Below, piece after piece: positions 36,652 through 45,801 of a DNA stretch of 64,000 nt. The notes under the pieces are model-generated. The model did not search any database, was not told the DNA's origin, and saw only the letters and a list, made by a program, of their open reading frames with translations. Source of the stretch: Sinorhizobium sojae CCBAU 05684 (lineage in GTDB: Bacteria; Pseudomonadota; Alphaproteobacteria; Rhizobiales; Rhizobiaceae); contig NZ_CP023067.1 in assembly GCF_002288525.1 (NCBI RefSeq), positions 496,001 to 560,000 of the forward strand, given 5' to 3'. A program made the position numbers and the translations under genes. Position 1 is the first letter of the stretch; the number at the start of each line of letters is the position of its first letter.

Positions 36652-36699
36652 TTGCACAAGTTTAAACCCAAATCGAATCCGATTTTAGAACTTGTGCAA
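36652..36699. repeat. Nested perfect inverted repeat upstream of the GNAT gene
   Basis: Outer arms TTGCACAAGTT (36652-36662) and AACTTGTGCAA (36689-36699) enclose inner arms AAATCG (36670-36675) and CGATTT (36680-36685). It lies between two minus-strand genes, 67 bp before the GNAT start and 55 bp after the M16 stop. It could terminate the M16 transcript or be a regulator site. Confidence 0.65.
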
Positions 36700-36753
36700 G
36701 AAAATCACGGTCGACGACTGCCGGCGGCAACTGCCGCAGCGGCAGCGGCACAA

Positions 36754-38055
36754 TCAGCCTGCCATGGCCTTTACCGCGGGCGACTTCGCGCTCAACGAGG
36801 AGAGGAGATCGTTCATCGGGGCGAGGTGATCGAGGGGGCCGATCGCCGAAAGCGTGGGCACGGTGTCGAAGAAGAGCCGGCCGGCGAGATCCGTCAGGCG
36901 CTCGACTGTGATGCCGGACAGACGCTCCATGAGTTCGTCATTCGGAATGGGGCGCCCGTAGAGCATCATCTGCCGGGCGATCTGGCCGGCCCGCGCCGCG
37001 GGGCTTTCCTGACCCATCAACAATTGTGCCCGGATCTGGGCGCGGGCGCGATCGATCTCCTGCTGCTCGATGTTCGTCGAAGACTTCCGCAGCTCCTCGA
37101 CGATGACCGGCGTCAGTTCAGGCAGGTTTTCGCCACCGGTTGCGGCATGGATGCCGAAAATGCCGGTGTCGGAAAAGCCCCAATGGAAGGCATAGACGGA
37201 ATAACAGAGGCCGCGATGCTCGCGCACTTCCTGGAAGAGGCGCGAGGACATGCCGCCGCCGAGGATGTTGGCGAGGATTTGCGAGCAATAGAAATCGCGG
37301 GCGTGATAGGCCCTGCCTTCGAAGCCGAGCAGGATCTGCGCATCCATGAGGTCGCGGGTCTCGCGATTGTCGCCCCCGGTATAACGCGCCGTATCGAGCA
37401 CCGGAGACGCAAGCGGCGAGGCTGGCAAAGTCGAGAAACGCTCTTCCACCTGACGCACGATCGTGTCGTGGTCGATGGCGCCGGCGGCGACGATGAAGGT
37501 CCGATCGGTCGTGTAGTTGCGGCCGAGATAATGGCGGATCTGGTCGGGGGTAAACGACATCACCGTTTCCGGCGTCCCGAGGATCGGCCGGCCGACCGTC
37601 TGATCGCGAAAGGCCGCTTCGGCAAAGCGGTCGAAGACCACGTCGTCCGGAGTGTCGTCGGCAGCGCCGATCTCCTGCAGGATCACGTGCTTCTCGCGGC
37701 GGAGCTCGTCCTCCTCGAAGGTCGAATCCGTCAGGATATCGGCCAGGATGTCGATCGCCAGCGGCACATGGTCCTTGAGCACGCGGGCATAATAGGAGGT
37801 CGTCTCGGTAGAGGTGGCGGCGTTGACCTCGCCGCCGACATTCTCGATCTCTTCGGCGATCTGGCGGGCGCTGCGCCGCCTCGTGCCCTTGAAAGCCATG
37901 TGCTCCAGCAGATGCGCAATGCCGTGTTCCTCCACGGTCTCGTTGCGCGAACCGGACTTGATCCAGACCCCGAGCGCCACGCTCTCGAGATGCGGCATTT
38001 GCTCGGTAACCACGGTCAGCCCGGAAGGCAGCCGGGTGCACTCAACTTTCATCAT
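36754..38055 (-). CDS. M16 family zinc peptidase (processing peptidase-like)
   Basis: The 433-residue inverzincin has the reversed zinc motif HLLEH near residue 47, preceded by GSRNETVEEHGIAHLLEHMAF, with the distal Glu in the EEDELRREKHVILQEI stretch near 120. This matches alphaproteobacterial relatives of mitochondrial processing peptidase beta. It likely degrades peptides. Paired ATGs at 38055 and 38052 are possible starts. It follows thrC by 14 bp on the same strand. Confidence 0.92.
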   Translation of the reverse strand: MMKVECTRLPSGLTVVTEQMPHLESVALGVWIKSGSRNETVEEHGIAHLLEHMAFKGTRRRSARQIAEEIENVGGEVNAATSTETTSYYARVLKDHVPLAIDILADILTDSTFEEDELRREKHVILQEIGAADDTPDDVVFDRFAEAAFRDQTVGRPILGTPETVMSFTPDQIRHYLGRNYTTDRTFIVAAGAIDHDTIVRQVEERFSTLPASPLASPVLDTARYTGGDNRETRDLMDAQILLGFEGRAYHARDFYCSQILANILGGGMSSRLFQEVREHRGLCYSVYAFHWGFSDTGIFGIHAATGGENLPELTPVIVEELRKSSTNIEQQEIDRARAQIRAQLLMGQESPAARAGQIARQMMLYGRPIPNDELMERLSGITVERLTDLAGRLFFDTVPTLSAIGPLDHLAPMNDLLSSLSAKSPAVKAMAG

Positions 38056-38069
38056 CCGTTTCTTTCGTT

Positions 38070-39476
38070 CTAATCCCGAACGCGGGTGCGCTCGCCGATG
38101 AAGGTTTCGACGATCTTCAGTTCCGGATCCAGGATATCGAAACGCTCCGCCCTAGTCATGAGATCAGCAAGCCACGACGGAAGCGCGGGGTCAATACCGC
38201 TGGCCGATTTTACCGCGTAGGGAAATTTGGCTGGGTGGGCGGTCGCAAGCGTCACCATCGGTGCGGAAGGCTTCTCGTGCCCGGCCGCCACGAAAACGCC
38301 GATTGCCGTATGCGGATCAAGGAGATAACCGGTTTCCTCATAGGTCTTTCGGATTGTCTCCGACACCTTTTTTTCCGAGGCGCGGCCGGCGCGGAATTCC
38401 TTGCGGATTTTTTTCAGCGCGGCCTCGCCGATCGCGAAGGAGCCGGATTGCTTGAGCCCTTCCATCGCCGCGCGCACCTCGGCCGGGTCGCGATCATTGG
38501 CCTCAAACAGCAGCCGTTCGAAATTGGAGGAGATCTGGATATCCATCGAAGGCGACGTCGTGGCCTTCACTTCGCGCATTTCATAGCGGCCGGTCTTCAA
38601 AGTGCGGGCGAGAATGTCGTTTTCATTGGTGGCGATGATCAGCTTGTCGATCGGCAGCCCCATGCGCTTGGCGACGTAGCCCGCGAATATGTCGCCGAAA
38701 TTGCCGGTCGGCACCGTGAAGGAGATCTTCCGGTCCGGGCCTCCGAGCGTGAGCGCGGCCGTGAAATAGTAGACGATCTGCGCCATGATGCGCGCCCAGT
38801 TGATCGAGTTGACACCCGAGAGCTTCACCCGGTCGCGGAAGGCCTCGTCGTTGAACATGGCTTTGACGAGATTCTGGCAATCGTCGAAATTGCCGTTGAC
38901 GGCGATCGCATGCACATTTCCGGCCGCTGCGGTGGTCATCTGCCTCTGCTGCACCGGCGACACCTTGCCGTGCGGGAAGAGGATGAAGATATCGGTGCGC
39001 TCGCGGCCGGCAAAGGCGTCGATCGCGGCCCCGCCGGTATCGCCCGACGTCGCGCCGACGATCGTCGCGCGTTCGCCTCGCTCGGCAAGCACATGGTCCA
39101 TCAGCCGCGCCAGCAACTGCATGGCGACATCCTTGAAGGCGAGTGTCGAGCCGTGGAAGAGTTCCATCACGAAGGAGTTCGGCCCGGTCTGGACCAGGGG
39201 TGCGACGGCCGGATGGCGGAAGGTGGCGTAGGCCTCGTCGATCATTTCGCGGAACTTCGCGGTCGGGATCTCGCCATTGGTGAAGGGTTCGAGCACGGCG
39301 AAGGCGATGTCCTGGTAGGTATTGCCGCGCAGCCGCCGGATTTCCTTCTTCGAGAAGGTCGGCCATTCCTTCGGAAGATAGAGACCGCCGTCGCGTGCAA
39401 GTCCCGCCAGAAGCGCGTCGCAGAATCCGAGCGGGGCCGCTTCTCCGCGCGTCGATATGTACTTCACCGTCTTCAT
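38070..39476 (-). CDS. thrC: Threonine synthase
   Basis: ThrC converts O-phosphohomoserine to threonine using PLP. The 468-residue protein (ATG 39476) shows the long threonine synthase form: KYISTRGEAAPLGFCDALLAGLARDGGLY (quoted in part) at the N-terminus, the PLP lysine in GSTLAFKDVAMQ near residue 112, and ATSGDTGGAAIDAF near 145 for phosphate binding. In-frame extension to 39578 is not supported. It lies upstream of the M16 peptidase, far from thrB. Confidence 0.95.
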   Translation of the reverse strand: MKTVKYISTRGEAAPLGFCDALLAGLARDGGLYLPKEWPTFSKKEIRRLRGNTYQDIAFAVLEPFTNGEIPTAKFREMIDEAYATFRHPAVAPLVQTGPNSFVMELFHGSTLAFKDVAMQLLARLMDHVLAERGERATIVGATSGDTGGAAIDAFAGRERTDIFILFPHGKVSPVQQRQMTTAAAGNVHAIAVNGNFDDCQNLVKAMFNDEAFRDRVKLSGVNSINWARIMAQIVYYFTAALTLGGPDRKISFTVPTGNFGDIFAGYVAKRMGLPIDKLIIATNENDILARTLKTGRYEMREVKATTSPSMDIQISSNFERLLFEANDRDPAEVRAAMEGLKQSGSFAIGEAALKKIRKEFRAGRASEKKVSETIRKTYEETGYLLDPHTAIGVFVAAGHEKPSAPMVTLATAHPAKFPYAVKSASGIDPALPSWLADLMTRAERFDILDPELKIVETFIGERTRVRD

Positions 39477-39939
39477 CCCTTCGTCACCCGTATCCCATGG
39501 CTGGAGTGCAAACGGGCGACCGGCCCGCGCACTTTTCTCGATCCGCCTCTTCGGCGCCGCACCCTTCAAGAGGTGCATAGCACCTTGAGTGGCTGTAGCA
39601 AGCAGGCGTTGCGGAGGTCTTGAGCAACGCCCCGCCTCGGCGCCCTTTTTGCGTCAGTCCCCCGAAAATGGCGCGGCCATTCTTGTTACCGTGGCAATTT
39701 CGCGCCTCTTTCGGAATTTTCGGTTCAAAGGGGCCGCCCCGTCGATTTTTCGATTTCGCGCTGCTATAGACGATGCCCGGAGGCGGTGAAAGGCCCCTGC
39801 CGATCGTAATCGCACCGGAGCGGAGTGCCCGTATGATTTCGGTTCGAGCATCGGAACGGCCGCGACGACGACTGCTGCTTCAGGCCGAAGTCGCAGCGAT
39901 TTCGAGAATTTTGAACTGGTTCTGAAGAGGTTGTGCAAC
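39477..39939. other. Divergent gap between thrC and a lipoprotein gene
   Basis: This 463-bp region contains no plausible gene. The inverted repeat GGCGTTGC (39605-39612) / GCAACGCC (39624-39631) lies about 130 bp upstream of thrC. A stretch richer in A+T near 39690-39760 may hold promoters. No leader peptide rich in Thr or Ile codons was found. Confidence 0.5.
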
Positions 39940-40485
39940 GTGTCTGCCAATGTGTCTCGCCATCTTCTCGCAATGTCCGTCCTGCTGGCCGTCGCCGGCT
40001 GTAACAAGACGCAAACGGGGGGTGCCATCGAAGCGGGCGGCAGCGCGAGCGCGCCGACACCGGCCGTCGTCCAGGCGGCTTGCCCGCCTATAACGCTCAG
40101 AGACGGAACCGCCTCCTACCGCACCTATGCCAAGGGTGGCAACGACGATCCGACCAAGGTCGTCTACCAGGCGTCGCTTGCCGATACCACGCGCCAGTGC
40201 GTACAGAGCGAGGACAGCCTCAAGGTGACGGTGGTCGCGCAGGGCCGTGTCGTGGCCGGTCCCGCCGGCGGGCCGGGCAAGCTGACGATGCCGATCCGCG
40301 TTGCCGCGACGGACGGCGAAAAGACGCTCTATTCCGAGCTGACGCAATATCCGGTCGAGGTTCCGCCGGGCAGCACCAATGCGCAGTTCGTCTTCACCAA
40401 GGCCGACGTCACGCTGCCGGCCGGCGCCGGGGCGGATGCCAAGATCTTCATCGGTTTCGACGAGGGGCCGTATCAGACGCAGTAG
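39940..40485 (+). CDS. Hypothetical lipoprotein
   Basis: The 181-residue protein from GTG 39940 has GAAGAGG upstream. Residues 1-20 are a lipoprotein signal with lipobox VAGC (Cys21). A Gly/Ala/Ser/Pro linker follows. The rest (about 50-181) is beta-rich, with LKVTVVAQGRVVAGPAGG and KIFIGFDEGPY near the end. I do not recognise a named family. It is probably anchored in an envelope membrane. Confidence 0.75.
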   Translation: MSANVSRHLLAMSVLLAVAGCNKTQTGGAIEAGGSASAPTPAVVQAACPPITLRDGTASYRTYAKGGNDDPTKVVYQASLADTTRQCVQSEDSLKVTVVAQGRVVAGPAGGPGKLTMPIRVAATDGEKTLYSELTQYPVEVPPGSTNAQFVFTKADVTLPAGAGADAKIFIGFDEGPYQTQ

Positions 40486-40591
40486 GCGGGCGGCGCTTGT
40501 GGAGCAGTTGCCCCGCCCACTAGCGCGGGATGAGGAAAAGTGTGCGCGGTTCTAGGTCGACGCGACCTAACCTAAAATCATCGTGATATGG

Positions 40592-40617
40592 CCCTCTCTC
40601 CGCAGGCGGAGAGAGGG
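40592..40617. repeat. Perfect GC hairpin between convergent genes
   Basis: CCCTCTCTCCGC, loop AG, GCGGAGAGAGGG forms a 12-bp perfect stem between the lipoprotein and the Liv-type binding protein, which converge. The design matches 30377-30402. The 236-bp gap shows nothing else. Confidence 0.7.
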
Positions 40618-40721
40618 GACTTCTGCCCTGGCGCTCAGTTTCCTCGCCCCACTAAGATGGCCCGGCAGACCGGATCAGGACCGGTGCCGCCGGCAACAAT
40701 CCCGAGCCCTCGAGAGGCCGA

Positions 40722-41828
40722 TCACTCCACGGGCACGCTTTTGCCGGCTTCCCACTTGTAGAGGGAGAAGCTTGGCGACGTGAGGTCGCCAGATTCGTCG
40801 TAGGTCAGGTCGCCGATCACCGTATCGATCTCGTCACCCGACTTGATCGCCGCTGCAACGGCGGTCGGATCGTCGGCGGACCCTGCCTTCTCGATGCCGG
40901 CCTTGATCACCTGGACGGCGGCATAGGCATTGAGCGTGAAGGCCTCGGCCGGAATGTTCTTCGCCCTGAGAGCCTCGATCACCGGTGTCGCGGCGGGGTT
41001 GCGGGTAGCGTCGCTGGCATTGGTGTAGACTGTCCCTTCGGCCGCCTCGCCGCCGATTGCCCAGAACTCGGTGTTGGAGAGACCGTCGCCGCCGATCAGC
41101 TGTGCGTCGACACCCTGGTCGTGCATCTGACGGACAAGCAGGCCGCCTTCGGCGTGGTAGCCGCCGAAATAAACGACGTCGACGTTCTCGGCTTTGAGGC
41201 GCGTGACGATGGCGCTGTAATCCTTCTCGCCTGGGGTGAGGCCCTCATAGACGACTTCATCCATGCCGCCTGCATTGATGGCGGCCTTGAAGCCGTCGGC
41301 GAGGCCCTTGCCATAGGCCCCCTTATCATGAAGCACGGCGATGCGCTCGTCCTTGAGGTTCTGCAAGACGTAATCGGCGGCGACGACCGCCTGCTGGTCG
41401 TCGCGGCCGCAGGTGCGAAAGACGTTCCAGAGCCCGCGGGCGGTGAGATCCGGCGTGGTCGCCGTCGGCGTGACCATCAGGATCCCGTTTTCCGCGAGCA
41501 CGTCGGAGGCCGGCATCGCCGTGCCGGAAAGCACCGGGCCGACCACATAGCGCACGCCTTCGCCTGCGAGCTGGTTGGATACGGATACGGCCTGCTTCGG
41601 TTCGCCGCCGGTGTCGACGATCCTGATGACGATCTTCTCACCATTGATGCCGCCGTCGTCATTGATCGCGGCCACGGCGGCCTCGGCGCCGTTCTTGACC
41701 TGCTCGCCGAAGGCTGCGACCGCTCCGGTGAGCGGGGTGATCACACCGAGCGTGACGTCGGCATGGGCGAGCGGCGCAAAAGCGACGCCGGCCGCAAAGG
41801 TCAATCCGGACAATAATGAAAGACGCAT
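40722..41828 (-). CDS. Branched-chain amino-acid ABC transporter periplasmic binding protein (Liv type)
   Basis: The 368-residue binding protein (ATG 41828) has a signal peptide ending AHA-DV near 23. The type I periplasmic binding fold follows: [23 protein letters not shown] near 27-50, then [24 protein letters not shown] near 100 and [19 protein letters not shown] near 220. It matches LivJ/LivK-type proteins for branched-chain or related amino acids. No permease or ATPase genes are adjacent, so it is an orphan receptor here. AAGGAGGAAA upstream is a strong ribosome-binding site. Confidence 0.92.
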   Translation of the reverse strand: MRLSLLSGLTFAAGVAFAPLAHADVTLGVITPLTGAVAAFGEQVKNGAEAAVAAINDDGGINGEKIVIRIVDTGGEPKQAVSVSNQLAGEGVRYVVGPVLSGTAMPASDVLAENGILMVTPTATTPDLTARGLWNVFRTCGRDDQQAVVAADYVLQNLKDERIAVLHDKGAYGKGLADGFKAAINAGGMDEVVYEGLTPGEKDYSAIVTRLKAENVDVVYFGGYHAEGGLLVRQMHDQGVDAQLIGGDGLSNTEFWAIGGEAAEGTVYTNASDATRNPAATPVIEALRAKNIPAEAFTLNAYAAVQVIKAGIEKAGSADDPTAVAAAIKSGDEIDTVIGDLTYDESGDLTSPSFSLYKWEAGKSVPVE

Positions 41829-42020
41829 AGCGTTTCCTCCTTGGAGATTCTCCTTCGAGCCTATTGATATAGTCCTCATGTGCGCATGGGAAACCGGCTC
41901 GTTCGACGGAAAGCACGCACCTTCCTTGCGCGTATACAGAGCACGCGCCAAGCTTATCGAGGGGGATTTGCAGCGCCGCTGCGGCAGGAGCTAGCCAGTC
42001 GTGTCAGGATGGCAAGGCAG

Positions 42021-42716
42021 TCAGGCTGTCAACGATTCCGACCATTCGGCAAGCGCAGCGATCACGCCCGGGAGGGACGCCATCCGTGAGATGACGGTCT
42101 CCGCGCCGGCATCCGTCAACCTGTCGGCGTGCAACGGATAGGTATGCTTCCCGCCGGTGAAGCCGACCACGCGCATCCCGGCTGCCCGCGCACCGTGGAC
42201 GCCATGGACGGAATCTTCGATGACGAGGACCCGCGAGGGATCGTGGCCGAACTGGGCGGCACCGTGCAGAAAGATGTCCGGTTTCGGCTTCACCCGGTCC
42301 GGCCCGAGGTCGCGCGCGGAATAGATATGTGGACCGAAATGATCGCGGATGCCGACCTTGCCGAGCATCGTGGCAAGACGCGCCGATGTGGAGTTGGAGC
42401 AGATGCAATGTGGCAGCGTGAGCTGCATCAGCATCGGCTGCACGCCGTCGACGATTCTGACGTCCCGGGCAAGGCGCTGGTCGAGAATGGTGTCGACCTT
42501 GTCGATCAGCGAGGCCGAGAGCGGAACATTGGCTTCCTTTTCGATCGTCAGCAGAGTGTCGCGCCATGTCAGGCCGGCGAAGCGTTCGTTCATCTCCTCG
42601 ACGCTGATCGGAAAGCCCGCCTCGCTCACCAGCGCGGCCTGGACTTCCGAGGCTATGATTTCCGAATCGACGAGAACGCCGTCGCAGTCGAAGATGATGA
42701 GGTCGATACCGGTCAT
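42021..42716 (-). CDS. HAD-superfamily phosphatase (beta-phosphoglucomutase/CbbY-like)
   Basis: A 231-residue HAD subfamily IA enzyme from ATG 42716 with AAGGAACG upstream. Motif I is FDCDGVLVDSE near residue 8, motif II is in CICSNST near 110, and motifs III/IV are KPKPDIFL near 150 followed by VIEDSVHGVHGARAAGM near 172. The helical cap follows motif I. It hydrolyses or transfers a small phosphate ester; the substrate is unknown. Confidence 0.9.
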   Translation of the reverse strand: MTGIDLIIFDCDGVLVDSEIIASEVQAALVSEAGFPISVEEMNERFAGLTWRDTLLTIEKEANVPLSASLIDKVDTILDQRLARDVRIVDGVQPMLMQLTLPHCICSNSTSARLATMLGKVGIRDHFGPHIYSARDLGPDRVKPKPDIFLHGAAQFGHDPSRVLVIEDSVHGVHGARAAGMRVVGFTGGKHTYPLHADRLTDAGAETVISRMASLPGVIAALAEWSESLTA

Positions 42717-42976
42717 GATCGTTCCTTTGGGGGGCAACACCGCGGGCAGGGGAGGCTCTGAAATGCGGGCGGAAAATGGTCCCGGCAGGTTTATACGATG
42801 GCGGTTCAAAGCTCAACCTCAAGCGGGACGAGGAAAAGTGCCGCTGTCCGGCGGGCCGCGCTCGGCGGCCGGTTTGCGGACGGAGCGGACGCTTGGGGAC
42901 ATCGCGTGAGCGTCGTGAGTGGGGCCGGAACCTGAATGGCGGCTTGTGGTCCAGATGACAGAACGACAGACATTCG

Positions 42977-43842
42977 TCAGCGCGCGAGGAACTCAAGCGC
43001 CTTTTTCACGAAGGTCTCGTGATACTGGAAGATGCCTCCGTGTCCGGCATCCTTGTAGAGGACGAGTTCGGCATGCGGTAGGCGGTGCGCCAGGTCGATC
43101 GAGTTGCTGCTGGGCACCATCTTGTCCTGGTCGCCATTAGCCACCAGAACAGGGTTCCGGATTGCGCTTAAGGCCTGCGGTGCCTGCAAGCCCCAGGCCT
43201 TGATCGCCTTCAGTTGTCTAAGGAATGCCGTCATCGTAACGGGCCTGTCGCGATCCGCCTTGCGCTCCTTCAACCGTTCCAGGAAGGCTTTCGCGGCGTG
43301 GCGGCCATTCGCAGTCGAGGTGAAGAAGAGGTAGAATTTCGGATCCCGGAACGTCAGCATGCCCCTAACGATGAGCGGCCAGGACATTGACCCTACTTTT
43401 TCGATGCCTACACCCCGTGCCGGGCCGGGGCCGGTCAGGATGATCTTGCGGATTAGGCCGGGTTCTTTCAGCACGATGTCCTGCGCGACGAAGCCGCCAA
43501 GCGAGAAGCCGAGCAGATCGACTTGCGTGAAGTCCAGTGCGTGGATGAAGGCCATCGCGTCCTTCGCCATCTCCGCCACCGTGAGCGGCGCCTTTCCGCC
43601 CGACTCGCCGACGCCCCGGCAGTTGACGGCGGTCACCGGCCTGTCGCGGCGAGGCCATCGACGATGCACGGATCGAAGTTGTCCAAGGTGGCGCCCCAAT
43701 GATTCAGCATGATCACCGGGACACCGGAAGCGGACCCGAGCTGCCGGTAGACGAATATCGTGCCTGCAATATCGACGCTCCTGGTCGACGCATCTTTCCA
43801 GGTGGCTATGCTGCTGGTCCGTGGCGGATGAGACTTGGTCAT
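42977..43842 (-). pseudogene. Alpha/beta hydrolase interrupted by a frameshift
   Basis: Two reading frames together make one normal alpha/beta hydrolase. The first (ATG 43842) gives FVYRQLGSASGVPVIMLNHWGATLDNFDP and reaches DGLAATGR then TGA at 43633. The second resumes at about 43645 with RPVTAVNCRGVGESGGKAPLT, the nucleophile elbow GFSLGGF, the acid NGDQDKMVP and the His in DAGHGGIFQYHE, ending at 42977. One base appears to be missing near 43640-43650. It could be a true inactivation or a sequence error. It is the last gene of the TetR-linked minus-strand cluster. Confidence 0.8.
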
Positions 43843-43855
43843 GTTCTTCTTCTTG

Positions 43856-44857
43856 CTATCGGACTTTGACGACGACCTTGCCTTTTGACCGTCCCGTTTC
43901 GATGTAAGCCAAAGCTTCATTGGTCACTTCGAACGGGAAGACCCGATCCACGACCGGGCGAAGGATCCCGGCTTCGATCAGCGATGCGATCTGGCGCAGC
44001 TGCTCGCCGTTGGCGAGCATGTACAGGAAGGAATAGCCGACGCCCCTTCCTTTGGCCTTTCTTCGGATGCTGAAGCTCGGAATGCGCAAGACCTGCTGCA
44101 TGAACCAGTTCAGTCCTTGCTTCCTGGCGAAAGCGGGGTCCGGCGGACCGGAGATCGAGATCAAATTGCCACCCGGCTTCAGCACTTTCAGGGATTTTTG
44201 AAGCGTGTCGCCGTCCAGGCTGTTCAACACCACGTCGTAGCCGGAGAGGACATCCTCGAAGTTCTCTTTTTTGTAATCGATGACGACATCGGCACCGAGG
44301 TTTCTGACCAGATCGACATTTGCTGTGCTTGTCGTCGTGGCGACGGTCGCCCCAAGATGTTTTGCCAGTTGGATGGCGAACGTTCCCACACCGCCTGAGC
44401 CCGCGTGAATGAGAACTTTCTGTCCTTTTCGCAGGCCGGCTCGCTCTACCAGCACCTGCCAGGCCGTCAGCGCCGCCAAAGGCACGGAAGCCGCTTCCTC
44501 CATGGTGAGATTCTTTGGTTTCAGCGCCGCGTCGGCTTCGTTCATGGCAATGAATTCCGCGAACGTCCCGACCCGGCCATCGCGCGGCCGGGCATAGACC
44601 TCGTCGCCCGGCTTGAATTGCCGGACTTTCGATCCGACCCGAACCACGGTTCCGGCCACGTCATGTCCAAGGATGAAGGGTGGGCGATAAGACAGGAGGG
44701 GCTTGAGCTCGCCATCACGGATCTTGAAATCCAGAGGATTGAGCCCGGCCGCGTGGATCTCGACGAGAATATCGTCATCCTGCAACGCCGGCTCCGGCAT
44801 GTCGCCGAAGCGCAGCGCGCCCTTCTTCTTGTATTTATCGAGGATGAAGGCCTTCAT
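43856..44857 (-). CDS. NADP-dependent MDR oxidoreductase (quinone oxidoreductase-like)
   Basis: The 333-residue protein has the GroES-like domain (HAAGLNPLDFKIRDGELK near 35, ILGHDVAGTVVRVG near 60) and the nucleotide motif IHAGSGGVGTFAIQLAK near 150. The zinc ligands of alcohol dehydrogenases are absent. Members reduce quinones or enals and protect against reactive electrophiles. It lies 45 bp after the SDR gene and 13 bp before the frameshifted hydrolase. Confidence 0.9.
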   Translation of the reverse strand: MKAFILDKYKKKGALRFGDMPEPALQDDDILVEIHAAGLNPLDFKIRDGELKPLLSYRPPFILGHDVAGTVVRVGSKVRQFKPGDEVYARPRDGRVGTFAEFIAMNEADAALKPKNLTMEEAASVPLAALTAWQVLVERAGLRKGQKVLIHAGSGGVGTFAIQLAKHLGATVATTTSTANVDLVRNLGADVVIDYKKENFEDVLSGYDVVLNSLDGDTLQKSLKVLKPGGNLISISGPPDPAFARKQGLNWFMQQVLRIPSFSIRRKAKGRGVGYSFLYMLANGEQLRQIASLIEAGILRPVVDRVFPFEVTNEALAYIETGRSKGKVVVKVR

Positions 44858-44902
44858 GATGTTCTGTTCTCCAATCTCTTATCGAAGTGGTTTCGTTGGT
44901 GC

Positions 44903-45691
44903 TCAGGCGACCGTGCGGTACCGCTCGGCGGGATGTGCGTTGCCAAAGTTGGGAAGCATGGCTTGCCGCGAGGCCTGCAGCGCGTCCCACTGCCCGGCGT
45001 CGGGAAGTGGCGGAATGGTCACCGGTTCACGGCGGTCGAAGCCGACCAGAGCTGCGTCAACGAGATCGCCCACCTCCATCACGTTGGACAGAGTGTTGAT
45101 GTCGGCGCCGGCGCGTTCCCAGATTTCGGTCCGCGTCGTGGCGGGAAGCACGGCCTGGACGTAGACGCCCTTCGGCTCAAGCTCGAGGCTGAGCCCCTGG
45201 GACAGAAACAGCACGAAGGCCTTGGTCGCGCCGTAGACCGTCATGCCGAACTCGGGCGCCAGGCCGACCACGGAGCCGATGTTGACGATCGCGCCTTCTC
45301 CGGCCTTTGCAAGTCGCGGGGCGATGGCGCTGGCAAGCCGCAGCAGTGCGGTCGTGTTGAGCGCAACCAGGCGCGCGACCTCATCTGTGCTCTGCTCGAT
45401 AAAGCTTCCGCCGATGGCAGTACCTGCATTGTTGACGAGAACCCCGATGCGAGCGTCATCACGCAGCCGCGTCTCTACCGTTGCAAGTTCGGCAGGTTGC
45501 GTAAGATCGGCTCGGATAATGTCGATCGTCACGCCATTTTCCTGCCGCAAACGGGCCGCCAAGGACTCCATAAGAGCCTCGTCACGGGCGACCAGCACGA
45601 GATCGTGACCGCGGCGCGCGAAGCGCTCGGCATAGGTGGCGCCGATGCCGGTGGAGGCGCCGGTGATGAGGACTGACGGAATGGCGGTCAT
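44903..45691 (-). CDS. SDR family oxidoreductase
   Basis: A 262-residue classical short-chain dehydrogenase from ATG 45691. The cofactor motif is ITGASTGIGATYA near residue 9, NNAGTAIGG near 87, and the catalytic Tyr-x3-Lys is YGATKAF near 153 after IVNIGSVVGL. The C-terminus includes LDALQASRQAMLPNFG-type residues (WDALQASRQAMLP). It is the first gene after twin palindromes and is divergent from the TetR gene, hence probably TetR-repressed. Confidence 0.9.
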   Translation of the reverse strand: MTAIPSVLITGASTGIGATYAERFARRGHDLVLVARDEALMESLAARLRQENGVTIDIIRADLTQPAELATVETRLRDDARIGVLVNNAGTAIGGSFIEQSTDEVARLVALNTTALLRLASAIAPRLAKAGEGAIVNIGSVVGLAPEFGMTVYGATKAFVLFLSQGLSLELEPKGVYVQAVLPATTRTEIWERAGADINTLSNVMEVGDLVDAALVGFDRREPVTIPPLPDAGQWDALQASRQAMLPNFGNAHPAERYRTVA

Positions 45692-45724
45692 GGGATTGCT
45701 CTCTCTTCTGATTGAACCTATATT

Positions 45725-45767
45725 CATGATGATCATCATGATTGAAGCTAAATATGATGATCATCAT
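45725..45767. promoter_or_regulatory. Twin palindromic operators between SDR and TetR genes
   Basis: A perfect 16-bp palindrome CATGATGATCATCATG (45725-45740) is repeated as ATGATGATCATCAT (45754-45767), with both followed by GA. The centres are 28 bp apart. They lie in the 110-bp space between divergent SDR and TetR starts, the expected place for TetR operators controlling both directions. Confidence 0.82.
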
Positions 45768-45801
45768 GAATACGTCAATGGGAACGGTGGAGAATTTTGA
45801 A

